A DNA stretch of 64,000 nt, taken from Bifidobacterium catenulatum DSM 16992 = JCM 1194 = LMG 11043. Lineage in GTDB: Bacteria; Actinomycetota; Actinomycetes; Actinomycetales; Bifidobacteriaceae. Below are positions 54,707 to 63,862 of this stretch, in pieces. Where the stretch lies: the NCBI RefSeq assembly GCF_001025195.1, contig NZ_AP012325.1:186001-250000 (forward strand), written 5' to 3'. The notes beneath the pieces are model-generated. The model searched no databases. It saw only the letters and a program-made list of their open reading frames with translations, and was not told the DNA's origin. The position numbers and the translations under genes were made by a program. How positions within the stretch are numbered: the first letter of the stretch is position 1; each line of letters opens with the position of its first letter.

Positions 54707-55441
54707 ATGGCTGAAGGCACGGTAATCGCAGAAAATACCGGCGGTGAGCTGATGCAGGATTCGGTGAGTCGAACGCTCGCCATCGAAATGCTCGACGGCG
54801 AGTGGAAGGCTGGCGAAAGCCTTACGTTGGAAGCCTTGCAAAGTCGTTTCGGTATTTCCCGAACCGTGGCGCGAGAAGTCGCGAAAACACTGGAATCCAT
54901 GAATGCGGTACTTGTCAAACGTCGCATCGGACTTGTCGCACGCCCATTCGGCGAATGGCAGGCGCTCAACCATCAGGTGATCGAATGGCGTCTCCACTCC
55001 ACGCAACGCGAGCAGCAGCTGTCGTCCCTCACCGAACTGCGGCTAGCGGTCGAACCGGCTGCGGCAGCTTCCGCCGCGCGTCTTGCCCCCATCGACGTCA
55101 AGGCGAAATTCCCTGTGTACGCGGCGCAAATGCGGCAGATCGCCGAAGCCAACGAGGAGGGCGAAGCCGGGCTCGCACAATTCCATGATCTCGACGTGGA
55201 ATTCCATACGCTGATCCTGCATGAAAGCGGCAACGAGCTGTTCGCCGCGCTTTCCGACACCATTGCCACCGTGCTGCGCGGGCGCGTGGAACTCGGCAAA
55301 TACCCGATGAAGCCGAAGCCCGACGCGCTTGACGCGCATGATGCCGTAGCCGACGCGATCGCCAAGGGAGAGCCTGAACGTGCGCGCAGCGCCATGCTCG
55401 ACATCGTCGACGAAGTGGCACGTGCCCTCAATTTCTTCTGA
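54707..55441 (+). CDS. GntR-family (FCD) regulator, likely of gluconate genes
   Basis: 244 residues. Winged helix at about 20-80 (LEALQSRFGISRTVAREVAKTLESMN, then LVKRRIGLVARP), followed by an FadR C-terminal domain (ELRLAVEPAAAASAARLA, FHDLDVEFHTLILHESGNELFAAL with metal/ligand residues, and HDAVADAIAKGEPERARSAM). GGGAGGAGCG lies before ATG 54707. It is divergent from gntK across a promoter with ACTACT repeats, so it is the likely gluconate regulator. Confidence 0.9.
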   Translation: MAEGTVIAENTGGELMQDSVSRTLAIEMLDGEWKAGESLTLEALQSRFGISRTVAREVAKTLESMNAVLVKRRIGLVARPFGEWQALNHQVIEWRLHSTQREQQLSSLTELRLAVEPAAAASAARLAPIDVKAKFPVYAAQMRQIAEANEEGEAGLAQFHDLDVEFHTLILHESGNELFAALSDTIATVLRGRVELGKYPMKPKPDALDAHDAVADAIAKGEPERARSAMLDIVDEVARALNFF

Positions 55442-55635
55442 TTTTCGAATCAACATTGCGTTTCTTCGCAGACTCTGAAGAAGAATGCAATTGCGATTAC
55501 TACGCGGCTGACTCTTGCCATGCATGACTTTTCAGATGTAAGTTGACATCGGAAATACGGCATCACCTAGGAATGCGCACGCAGAATCAATTGGTTGTGG
55601 CGATTGAATCTACATGCGCATTTAGTAGACAAGTA

Positions 55636-56982
55636 CTACTTACGGGTGGGGTCTTTTTGCAGGAGAAGGAAGATGAGGGCGACGATCAGCAGGATTGCGA
55701 TTGAAAGCACGCCTACCGAAGCGTTGCCGGTCAGCGACGTGGTGGTCGCAACGAGGAAGGTGCCGATAATCGAAGCGGTTTTGCCGAAAATATCGTAGAA
55801 ACCGTAGTATTCGTTGGCACGATTCTTTGGAATGATCTTGCCATAATACGAGCGCGACAACGCCTGAATACCGCCTTGGAACAAGCCGACAAGAATCGCA
55901 AGAATCCAGAATTCCGTAGCGGAACGCAAGAAGAACGCGGCGAACAGCACAATGCAGATATAAGCGATCACAGCGGTGGTGATCATGGTTTTTGCGCCAA
56001 AACGCCCAGCCAGTTTGCCGTACGCGATCGCGCTCGGGAATGCCACGAACTGCGTGATCAGCAGCGCCATTACCAGATGCGTGGAGTCGATGCCCAACTG
56101 CGTGCCGTATGAGGTGCTCATGGAAATCACCGTGTTGACCGCGTCAATATAGAAGAAGAACGCGATCATGAACATCCACAGCGGCTTGTTCTTGCGGATT
56201 GCGCGAAAAGTGGAGCCGAGCTCTGCGAACGTACCGCGGATGGCCTCGCCGGTCTGACCTGCGGTAGCGCGGTAATGCACTTGCTTATAGCTGGTGAGCA
56301 GCGGAATGGTGAACGCAACCCACCACAATGCGGTGATTACGAACGAAGCGCGCGTGCATGCCACCGTGGACCATCCGAACAACGACGGACCGCCGAAAAT
56401 CAGCGCAATACAAGCGATGAACGGAATCGTGGAGCCAATATAGCCCCATGCAAAACCATGTGAAGATACGCGGTCCATACGCTCATTCGACGTGATATCG
56501 ACCAGCATGGAATCGTAGAACGTGAGCGAACCGTTCAGGCCGACCGTGGCGAGAATGCACACCACCAAGAAAATGAGCCAGCTGAGCGGCAGCGCCATCG
56601 CACAGCAGGCGACCACGCCCGTCAAGAAGAATCCGGTGAAGAACTTCACCTTCATGCCCTGCACGTCGGCCATGGACCCGAGCACGGGCATCATCACCGC
56701 GATGATCAGCGATGCGATGGTCTGCGCGTACCCCCATGTCGACACGATATTCGATTGGCCGGCGGACTGCAGTAACGAGTTTGCGTAGATTGGTACGACG
56801 GCGGTCGACAGCATCACGAATGCGGAATTGCCGACATCGTAGACGATCCACTTTTTTTCGCGGGTGGTTAGTTTTGCGTTGGGTTCCGGCAGATTTTCTG
56901 CTGATGCTGCGGATGCTGCAGAAGCTACGGGCGCGGAAGTTGCGGCAGGCGCAGTTGTTGGCGCTGTTGCGCGTTCAGACAT
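55636..56982 (-). CDS. UMF1-family MFS transporter
   Basis: 448 residues with about 12 hydrophobic segments. The N-terminal 35 residues are Ala/Pro/Thr-rich. The first helix reads KWIVYDVGNSAFVMLSTAVVPIYANSLL, the signature of the UMF1/Atg22-like (YxiO) group, with NTVISMSTSYGTQLG and RSYYGKIIPKNRANEYYGFYDI also typical. Substrate unknown; amino-acid or peptide efflux has been suggested for relatives. ATG 56982 is used; upstream frame is not conserved. Confidence 0.85.
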   Translation of the reverse strand: MSERATAPTTAPAATSAPVASAASAASAENLPEPNAKLTTREKKWIVYDVGNSAFVMLSTAVVPIYANSLLQSAGQSNIVSTWGYAQTIASLIIAVMMPVLGSMADVQGMKVKFFTGFFLTGVVACCAMALPLSWLIFLVVCILATVGLNGSLTFYDSMLVDITSNERMDRVSSHGFAWGYIGSTIPFIACIALIFGGPSLFGWSTVACTRASFVITALWWVAFTIPLLTSYKQVHYRATAGQTGEAIRGTFAELGSTFRAIRKNKPLWMFMIAFFFYIDAVNTVISMSTSYGTQLGIDSTHLVMALLITQFVAFPSAIAYGKLAGRFGAKTMITTAVIAYICIVLFAAFFLRSATEFWILAILVGLFQGGIQALSRSYYGKIIPKNRANEYYGFYDIFGKTASIIGTFLVATTTSLTGNASVGVLSIAILLIVALIFLLLQKDPTRK

Positions 56983-57190
56983 GATTGTTGACTCTTTCGA
57001 ATAAACCGTCAATTCACTGTTGTATACACTACAGTTCATCTTAAATGGATGTAAGGGATGCGCTCTGCCGTTACGTATGAACAATGCATGAACATTGCGA
57101 CTGATGTGTGATTGATGTTCAGTTTTTTGAACAAGCGCCATGATTCCGGGGAATCCAAGGCGATTTCTATCCACAGGTTTGCAATCTGGT

Positions 57191-57219
57191 TTGCGATTGG
57201 CTGGGGCTGGTTGTATAGT
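57191..57219 (+). promoter_or_regulatory. rpmB promoter
   Basis: TTGCGA (57191-57196), 17-base spacer, TATAGT (57214-57219); TSS expected near 57226, 80 bases before rpmB. Confidence 0.6.
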
Positions 57220-57307
57220 TGAGAAGTTGTGTGTTCTGCCGTGCATTCAGTTGCATGGCGTCGAACGCGCAGACTTGCAAGTCAGTAGTAATTATAGGGA
57301 GTCCATT

Positions 57308-57502
57308 ATGGCAGCTCGTTGCGCAGTGTGCGGCAAGGGACCGCAGACCGGTTTCACCGTTTCGCACTCACATATTCGCAATAAGCGCACCTTCCGCCCG
57401 AACCTGCAGCCGGTTCGCACCACCATCGACGGCGAGAACGTTCGCGTTCGCGTTTGCGTCAAGTGCATCAAGGCTGGCAAGGTTCAGCGCGTTGAAGCGT
57501 GA
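57308..57502 (+). CDS. rpmB: 50S ribosomal protein L28
   Basis: 64-residue large-subunit protein. Starts [36 protein letters not shown]. It keeps two Cys pairs, CAVC (residues 5-8) and CVKC (about 50-53), so it is the zinc-binding (C+) paralogue. AGGGAG precedes ATG 57308. Monocistronic with its own promoter and terminator. Confidence 0.96.
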   Translation: MAARCAVCGKGPQTGFTVSHSHIRNKRTFRPNLQPVRTTIDGENVRVRVCVKCIKAGKVQRVEA

Positions 57503-57521
57503 ATCGCGAAATAACAGCTTG

Positions 57522-57553
57522 AAACCCCGGTAGACCGCTGGTCGCCGGGGTTT
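57522..57553 (+). terminator. Terminator after rpmB
   Basis: AAACCCCGG (57522-57530) pairs with CCGGGGTTT (57545-57553), followed by TGCTTTA. Confidence 0.88.
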
Positions 57554-57657
57554 TGCTTTATGCGCCCAGGTCTTGAGCGTCCGGATTGTTCCAGTGGGTG
57601 GGGAATTTTGCCCGCTGAAGCCGCATCTGTCGGCATAAATGGGGAGAATGGTGCGTT

Positions 57658-60396
57658 ATGAGCACCACACTGGAAACACCGATTTCATCAATTGAAAGCA
57701 ACCGCCGCAGGGTTGGCGCGCTGAAATCGCTTGGCGTGGTGTCCGTAGGCGACGCCCTGACCTACTATCCGTTCCGCGTAACCGACCCCGTTCCAGCACA
57801 CGCACTGCACGAGGCGAAAATCGGGGAGAAAATGGCATTCGCCGCGCACGTGCTCGAAACGCGCGTTTTCCCCATGGCCCGTCGTGGCTTCCGTCTGATC
57901 GCAACAGTCACCGACGATGATTTCGCAGCCCGTCGCAACACCCCAAAATCGTTGGCGTCGCTGGTTTTCTTCTCATATCGCAAATCGTATGTCGACTGGG
58001 TGCAGCGCAAATTGCACATGGGAGCGCTGCTGGTCGTCGCAGGCGAGCCAAGCGTGTATGACAATCGTTTGCAATTCACACATCCCGACCTGCTTACCAT
58101 CAATCCCGTGCAATCGCAAGCAGAAAGCGGGGAATGGAATGACGGTTTCGGCGATCCTGCAAATCCACCTCTTGGTAATCTGAAATACGATGCGCAAACG
58201 GTTGATGAAGCATTGAAACGAGTCTGCCGTCCGCGACCGGTATATCATGCGAATTCCAGGATTTCCAGCGAACATATTCACGAATCGGTATTGAAATACA
58301 TGGATGCGTTGCGAGGAAGCGAGTATTTGCCATCGCAAACGCCAAATAATTCCTCGGATAATATCGCACAAGAAGGGGAGTTTGACGCTCCTCAAGTAGA
58401 TCGTGAAGCGCAGATTAAATCGTTGTCTGTTGCTATTCCCGACATTATTCCGGAAGATTTTCGTGAGAAATATGGGCTTATGCATCGCGCTGAAGCATTC
58501 ATGGCGATTCATGATCCGGTCGATCGCAAGAATTTCGACAACGCCCTGCAAACGCTGCGATACGAGGAAGCGCTGATCTGCCAGACCGCACTCGTCAAAA
58601 CACGCGACGCATCACGCAAAAACAGGGCGACCGCATGTTCCGTAACGCGGTTGAAAGACGATTTCATTGCCTCGCTGCCGTTTGCTCTGACGAGCGGTCA
58701 AAGGCAGGTTATTGCCGATATTTCCGCCGATATGACGCGCGATTACCCCATGCAACGATTGCTGCAGGGCGAGGTTGGATCCGGCAAAACCGTGGTCGCG
58801 GTCGCAGCCATGATGCAGGCTGTGGGATCAGGCGGGCAGGCCGTGCTTGTAGCGCCAACGCAGGTTCTTGCCGAACAGCATTATGCGAGCATTTCCAAAA
58901 TGGTGGCGAAATTGACGGATGCAGACGATAAAACGGCTTCCGCAATCCAGGGAAATTCTGCGTCAACTCAAGTGTCGAAAGTCCAACAAACTGGGGAATC
59001 CACACAACAAACTATCAACAATAATGCTGTGGATAAAGGTGCACAACTTGTCGACCTGTTTGACATAGCCGAAATTTCCAATGTGGATAACTCAAATAAC
59101 GACGATTCGATTACATTACGAAGTGAGCAATCGCATATTTCCGATGCGCAAAAAGCGGGTATTCCAAGCAAAGGGAACGATATATTCGGCACAAAAGATG
59201 GGGAGATTCCCGTATTTCTTCTTACGGGAGGCATGCGACTTGCCGAACGTCGCCGCATACTCGCCGCAGCCGCATCAGGCATGCCCTGCATCGTCGTGGC
59301 GACGCACGCCGCATTTTCCAAGAGTTTCCAGGCGCCGAACCTCACACTGGCGGTAATCGACGAACAGCATCGCTTCGGTGTGGAGCAACGTGAATCGTTG
59401 AATTCCAAGGGAGCTACTGCGCCGCATCTGCTGGTCATGACAGCCACGCCGATTCCGCGCACCGCAGCCATGACCTGGTTCGGCGATCTTGATATTTCCG
59501 CGCTGACCGAACTTCCTGGCGGCCGCAAGCCAATTCGTACATTCGTGGTGCCGGAAAGCAATGCGTCGCTGATGAGCGAAATGTTCGCCCTGATCCGTAA
59601 ACGCATTGATGCGGGTGAGCTCGCCTACGTGGTCTGCCCGCGTATCGACGACGATTCCGAAAATGCGGACGACGTGTTGGCGGAGTCGGCTACTTCAAAC
59701 TCGAAAACCACGGGCTCGCCGATTCCCGCCTTTGATGAAGCATACGATCTTGGCGAAGACGACGAACAGCGCGCGCAACGTCCCCCGTTGCATTCCGTCG
59801 CAGAAATCGTGGAGCGTCTGCAATCGTTGCCGCAATTTAAAGGCATTCGCTTCGCAACATTGACCGGGCGCGACGATGACACCACAAAATCGCAGGTTAT
59901 GGCCGATTTTGAAGCCGGTATAACGCCGATTCTGGTGGCGACCACGGTAATTGAGGTCGGCGTGGACGTTGCGAAAGCCAGTTGCATCGTGATTTTCGAC
60001 GCGGATCGGTACGGACTTTCGCAATTGCACCAGTTGCGAGGGCGCGTTGGTCGTGGCGGCACTGATTCGGGGGCTTTCCTGATTTCGCGTGCACCTGCGG
60101 ACAGTGATGCCGCCCGCCGTCTTGACGTGATTCAGGGCACGTTGGATGGTGCTGAAATCGCACAGGCCGATTTGGAATTCCGTGGAGCCGGCGACGTGCT
60201 CGGAGATGCGCAATCCGGCGGAAAAACGGGATTGAAACTGCTGCGCGTGGTCAAGGATGTGAAGATCATTGAACAGGCACGGGCCGAGGCCACGCAGCTT
60301 GTTGCGGCCGATCCCGATTTGCTTGGATTCGTGCAGTTGGCTGGAGCGGTATTGGATTTCACGCGCGGCAACGAAATGTTCCTGACCAGCAATTAG
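57658..60396 (+). CDS. recG: ATP-dependent DNA helicase RecG, with insertions
   Basis: Branch-migration helicase acting at stalled forks. 912 residues, about 200 longer than most RecG. The wedge/OB domain leads; motif I is LLQGEVGSGKTVVA (near 368), followed by LVAPTQVLAEQHY, motif II VIDEQHRFG near 567, TATPIPRTAAMTW, and C-terminal VATTVIEVGVDVAKAS and QLHQLRGRVGRGG. Between motif Ia and VFLLTGG (residues about 420-518) there is a Ser/Asn/Asp/Gln-rich insert; a second lies near 672-705. No Shine-Dalgarno; GAGAAT ends 8 bases before ATG 57658. Confidence 0.93.
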   Translation: MSTTLETPISSIESNRRRVGALKSLGVVSVGDALTYYPFRVTDPVPAHALHEAKIGEKMAFAAHVLETRVFPMARRGFRLIATVTDDDFAARRNTPKSLASLVFFSYRKSYVDWVQRKLHMGALLVVAGEPSVYDNRLQFTHPDLLTINPVQSQAESGEWNDGFGDPANPPLGNLKYDAQTVDEALKRVCRPRPVYHANSRISSEHIHESVLKYMDALRGSEYLPSQTPNNSSDNIAQEGEFDAPQVDREAQIKSLSVAIPDIIPEDFREKYGLMHRAEAFMAIHDPVDRKNFDNALQTLRYEEALICQTALVKTRDASRKNRATACSVTRLKDDFIASLPFALTSGQRQVIADISADMTRDYPMQRLLQGEVGSGKTVVAVAAMMQAVGSGGQAVLVAPTQVLAEQHYASISKMVAKLTDADDKTASAIQGNSASTQVSKVQQTGESTQQTINNNAVDKGAQLVDLFDIAEISNVDNSNNDDSITLRSEQSHISDAQKAGIPSKGNDIFGTKDGEIPVFLLTGGMRLAERRRILAAAASGMPCIVVATHAAFSKSFQAPNLTLAVIDEQHRFGVEQRESLNSKGATAPHLLVMTATPIPRTAAMTWFGDLDISALTELPGGRKPIRTFVVPESNASLMSEMFALIRKRIDAGELAYVVCPRIDDDSENADDVLAESATSNSKTTGSPIPAFDEAYDLGEDDEQRAQRPPLHSVAEIVERLQSLPQFKGIRFATLTGRDDDTTKSQVMADFEAGITPILVATTVIEVGVDVAKASCIVIFDADRYGLSQLHQLRGRVGRGGTDSGAFLISRAPADSDAARRLDVIQGTLDGAEIAQADLEFRGAGDVLGDAQSGGKTGLKLLRVVKDVKIIEQARAEATQLVAADPDLLGFVQLAGAVLDFTRGNEMFLTSN

Positions 60397-60458
60397 TTTG
60401 GCACGCCTAAAAGAGCCGGACACACCTAAATTAAGCCCGCCACGCTAGAGTAGTGCGT

Positions 60459-61061
60459 ATGCGCGTAATTTCAGGACGATTCAAAGGTGTGGCATTGACC
60501 ACACCGAAGTCGGGTACCCGACCGACTACAGATCGCACCAAAGAGGCGATTTTCTCGCACCTTGATTCGTGGGGAGTGTTGGACGATGCCCGCGTGCTCG
60601 ATTTGTTTGCGGGAACCGGTGCTTTGGGCATCGAAGCATTGAGCCGTGGCGCGCGAGAGCTGGTGGCGGTGGAATCCTCCGCTCCGGCGGCCGCATTGAT
60701 CGCGCAGACGCTGACCGCGTTGAAGCATAACCGTTCGTGGGAACATGGCATGTGCGCCCGCGTGGTGAAGGCCCGCGCGGAAAAATATGCGGCTTCGGCT
60801 TCGGCCGTTGAACCGTTCGACATGGTGTTCATTGACCCGCCGTACGCCTTCGAAACGAATGATTGCAACCAGCTGCTCGCCGATCTTGCCAGCCGTGAAC
60901 TGACCTCCAGCAACACGGTGATCATGCTGGAACGATCCACCCGTTCCGAAGCTCCCACGGCCCCCGCAAACTGGGAAATCACCGATCGGCGCGACTATGG
61001 CGAAACCGCCGTCTACTACATTGAACCCAGCGAGCCAATTTCCGATAACGGTCAGCAATAA
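60459..61061 (+). CDS. rsmD: 16S rRNA (guanine966-N2)-methyltransferase
   Basis: Methylates G966 of 16S rRNA. 200 residues. Opens MRVISGRFKGVALTTPKSGTRPTTDRTKEAIFSHL, the RsmD signature, then the SAM site LDLFAGTGALGIEALSRGA near 47 and the catalytic DPPY near 125. ATG 60459 has TAGAGT 7 bases before it; the GTG at 60453 is the alternative. The gene ends within a terminator hairpin shared with trmD. Confidence 0.93.
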   Translation: MRVISGRFKGVALTTPKSGTRPTTDRTKEAIFSHLDSWGVLDDARVLDLFAGTGALGIEALSRGARELVAVESSAPAAALIAQTLTALKHNRSWEHGMCARVVKARAEKYAASASAVEPFDMVFIDPPYAFETNDCNQLLADLASRELTSSNTVIMLERSTRSEAPTAPANWEITDRRDYGETAVYYIEPSEPISDNGQQ

Positions 61062-61082
61062 TCGCAAAAACTTGCGATTATT
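61057..61082. terminator. Hairpin between rsmD and trmD
   Basis: AATAATCGCAA (61057-61067) pairs with TTGCGATTATT (61072-61082), overlapping the rsmD stop; convergent genes. Confidence 0.7.
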
Positions 61083-61108
61083 CCGCGTAAAAACAAGCGT
61101 TTAAAAAG

Positions 61109-62038
61109 CTAGCGTTTGCGCGGGTGAGCGGCGGAAACCTCCCAACCGAGCGCCATCAGCGTCTTGCGATCGGCTTTGTCGAGTTTGGTGCAATCCAGCG
61201 CTTCGATCAGATCCGGACGCAACTCGTCGGTTTTCTGGAGCGCCTCATCACGGCGGAAACGATCCACTTTCGCATGATTGCCGGAAAGCAACACGTCCGG
61301 AACCTTGATGCCACGCCATTCGGCAGGCTTCGTGTACTGGCGATGCTCCAACAGCGCGTTCTCGCCCGTATACGATTCCTCAACAATCGATTCTGCATTG
61401 CCCATAAAACCGGGCAGCAGTCGCGTAATTGCCTCCAACATGACCGAAACCGCGACCTCACCGCCGTTCAACACATAATCGCCGATCGAATATTCACGCA
61501 CGTCAATGCCTTGCGCGCGGTAATACTGCGGAATGCGAGCGTCATACCCCTCGTAACGGCCGCAGCCGAACAGCAGATGATCGGCATGGCTTAGTTCCGT
61601 CGCATCCTGTTGTGTGAACAGTGGGGCGGAAGGATTCGGGAAAATCAGCACAGGACCTGCGGACGATTGTGCAGTGTCAGTTTTTTCGGAATTGCCGGAT
61701 TCTGTGGGAACTGCAACAGTTGCAGAATTGCCAGAATCGCAAGTATCGCAGGAATCTGCGGAATCCTCAATATTTTCCATATTTTCCGTATTTTCGATTG
61801 TAGCCGGCTGAAGCTGCAGCAGCTCGTCAAGGCATTCGCTCCACACTTCCGGCTTCATCACCATGCCCGCGCCTCCGCCGACAGGAGTGTCATCGACGGA
61901 ATGATGCACGTCGTGCGTCCAGTCGCGCAGATTGTGTGCGGTCACTTCCACGAGACCTTTCGTCTGCGCTTTGCCGAGCAGACTGAGGTTCAGCACTTCG
62001 AAATATTCCGGGAAAACAGACACGATATCGATCTTCAT
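61109..62038 (-). CDS. trmD: tRNA (guanine37-N1)-methyltransferase, with insertion
   Basis: SpoU-TrmD knot enzyme making m1G37 to prevent frameshifting. 309 residues from MKIDIVSVFPEYF; usual length is about 240-260. The knot blocks FGCGRYEGYDARI and YSIGDYVLNGGEVA are intact near 165-205. Residues about 78-128 are an insert of Thr/Glu/Asn/Asp/Ser runs (IENTENMENIED, SADSCDTCDS) placed between the first domain and the knot. Last gene of the rpsP operon. Confidence 0.93.
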   Translation of the reverse strand: MKIDIVSVFPEYFEVLNLSLLGKAQTKGLVEVTAHNLRDWTHDVHHSVDDTPVGGGAGMVMKPEVWSECLDELLQLQPATIENTENMENIEDSADSCDTCDSGNSATVAVPTESGNSEKTDTAQSSAGPVLIFPNPSAPLFTQQDATELSHADHLLFGCGRYEGYDARIPQYYRAQGIDVREYSIGDYVLNGGEVAVSVMLEAITRLLPGFMGNAESIVEESYTGENALLEHRQYTKPAEWRGIKVPDVLLSGNHAKVDRFRRDEALQKTDELRPDLIEALDCTKLDKADRKTLMALGWEVSAAHPRKR

Positions 62039-62139
62039 AATGTTCAGAATACCGGGATGTCTGCCAAGTGACGGAAAACGTAAAGGTGGGCACTGGAAAT
62101 CCAATGCCCACCTTGAGATAGATATGTGATCGCGAACGA

Positions 62140-62739
62140 TTACAGACCCGGAATAAGTCCTCCGGGCGGATCGAGGGTTAGATAGCCCTTTTCGAGGTCG
62201 ATGTCCGGCACGAGCTCGTCCACAAACGGCACAAGCGCGCTGTTCTCAACCACAACGCCGTCGGCATCCTTCACCGGATTGGCGAGACGAATTTTCAGCA
62301 GCCATTGGGCCACTTCTATCACGTCAACGACTTTGCCGACCACCACGCCCGGCTCAAGGCCAAGCATATTGTTTTCAGCCAGTCGTGCCTCAAGGCCAAT
62401 AAGGTCTTTCGGATACCATTCGTCGGCTTCAAGCATGTCTTCCGGATCGTCCGCCTCGCCATACAGCACAATGCCGTTGGCCGCTTCGGACTGGTCGCGG
62501 TTGTCAATGCCTTCGAACTTGACGATCCAACGGTTTTTGAAGGTACGGGAGTTTTCCACCACATACTCTTCTTCGCCGTCTTTCGTGTACAACACAGCAC
62601 CGGGAGCGAACCGGTATTCCGGTTCGTCCGTAAAGATCTGCACGGTGACTTCGCCTTTGAGTCCCTGCGCACGCCCGATACGACAGACCCTCAGCAGCTC
62701 GGGCTGTTGAGGGTCGTCAGAATGCATATCACGCACCAC
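62140..62739 (-). CDS. rimM: 16S rRNA maturation protein RimM
   Basis: Assists late 30S maturation near protein S19. 199 residues with the N-terminal RimM fold (LRVCRIGRAQGLKGEVTVQIFTDEPEYRFAPG) and a C-terminal PRC-barrel (DEWYPKDLIGLEA onward, then VPFVDELVPDIDLEKGYLTLDPPGGL). GTG 62739 has AGGTGAG 8 bases upstream, inside the khpA end; ATG 62727 is the alternative. Third gene of the operon. Confidence 0.92.
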   Translation of the reverse strand: MVRDMHSDDPQQPELLRVCRIGRAQGLKGEVTVQIFTDEPEYRFAPGAVLYTKDGEEEYVVENSRTFKNRWIVKFEGIDNRDQSEAANGIVLYGEADDPEDMLEADEWYPKDLIGLEARLAENNMLGLEPGVVVGKVVDVIEVAQWLLKIRLANPVKDADGVVVENSALVPFVDELVPDIDLEKGYLTLDPPGGLIPGL

Positions 62740-62748
62740 GCTAGGATC

Positions 62749-62982
62749 TCACCTGCGCACGTCCATGATGTCGACGCGCACCTTGTGGTCGGCCAGTGCC
62801 TGCACCACGGTGCGAATCGCATTTGCCGTGCGTCCGCTGCGTCCAATGACGCGACCGATGTCTTCCGGGTTGACGCGCACGCGAATGAGTTCGCCGCGCG
62901 CGTTCTCATGGGACTTCACTGAAACATCGTCGGGAAAATCGACGATGTTCTTAATCAGATGTTCCACAGCCTGGGCGAGCAT
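62749..62982 (-). CDS. khpA: KH-domain RNA-binding protein KhpA
   Basis: 77 residues, a single KH domain with the GxxG loop IGRSGRTANAIR and the family start MLAQAVEHLIKNIVDFPDDV. KhpA-type proteins bind RNA and are linked to ribosome biogenesis and cell-size control in Gram-positives. Overlaps the rpsP stop; GTG at 62988 (GTGA overlap) is the alternative start. Confidence 0.92.
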   Translation of the reverse strand: MLAQAVEHLIKNIVDFPDDVSVKSHENARGELIRVRVNPEDIGRVIGRSGRTANAIRTVVQALADHKVRVDIMDVRR

Positions 62983-62984
62983 GA

Positions 62985-63434
62985 TCACTCAGCTTCCGCA
63001 GCCGGCTCTTCAGCCGGAGCTTCCTCGGTAGCGGCGGCTTCGGCTTCAGCCTTGGCCTTGGCTTCAGCTTCGGACTTTGCAGCCTTCAGCTTCTGAGCCT
63101 GGGACTCAACGGCCTCAACGCGAGCGGCGGCATCCGGGCCGGCCTCAACGGTCTTCAGGGTGCCTTCAGCGCCTTCAAGGCCCTTGAACTTCTGCCAGTC
63201 GCCGGTGATCTTCAGCAGGTTCAGCACCTGTTCGGTCGGCTGGGCGCCGACGCCGAGCCAGTACTGAGCACGCTCGGAATCGATGACGATGGTCGAAGGC
63301 TGGGTGTTCGGGTTGTAGGTACCGATCTCTTCGATGGCGCGGCCATCACGCTTGGTACGGGAATCCATGATCACCACGCGGTAGAACGCGTAGAACTTCT
63401 TACCCATGCGCTTCAGACGAATCTTGGTTGCCAA
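62985..63434 (-). CDS. rpsP: 30S ribosomal protein S16
   Basis: 149 residues. Starts at TTG 63434 (read as Met) giving (M)[26 protein letters not shown] lies 8 bases before it, and no ATG is available at this position. The core of about 85 residues is standard, with an Ala/Glu/Lys-rich tail (residues about 100-149) as in other actinobacteria. Heads rpsP-khpA-rimM-trmD. Confidence 0.95.
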   Translation of the reverse strand: MATKIRLKRMGKKFYAFYRVVIMDSRTKRDGRAIEEIGTYNPNTQPSTIVIDSERAQYWLGVGAQPTEQVLNLLKITGDWQKFKGLEGAEGTLKTVEAGPDAAARVEAVESQAQKLKAAKSEAEAKAKAEAEAAATEEAPAEEPAAEAE

Positions 63435-63437
63435 AAT

Positions 63438-63862
63438 GGCTCTCCTTGTATAACTAGGGGTGTGCGTTTCGTTTTCTGTGTGGGGCACGGAATCCGAAAC
63501 CCACGTGTTCCTCACGTCACGCGATAGTTAGAGGGCCTCGCGCGCGCGAATAACTTGACGATTATAACCGTGGGGTACGGACGGATGGGTCTTAGAATGT
63601 TTTCCGCTCTACGCGACTTTCCGAATCCATGCAAAACCGGGAAGTCGTTTGTCTGATTCTGCGGAAACGGTCAATTATGCGGCGAATATGATGCTTTGAA
63701 TGACCGAATCGGCAGAATCGGACATTTGCTGGCATTCGTGAGATGTTTGCGTGGGTCTACATGGCGGAATCGTCGGGATCAGGCAGGTTGGCTACACTTG
63801 GAGGTTCCGAGTTTGCGTATGTCCGTTCGGAGTGAACGGTTTGCATAGGGGGAGTTGCCTGA
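63438..63862. other. rpsP leader and intergenic region
   Basis: 425 bases. A TATAAT on the minus strand (63566-63561) is the likely rpsP -10, giving a leader of about 120 bases; no clear -35. On the plus strand TACACT at 63794-63799 may serve the next gene, and CCGTTC/GAACGG (63824-63829 and 63835-63840) forms a small hairpin. No gene was seen. Confidence 0.45.
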
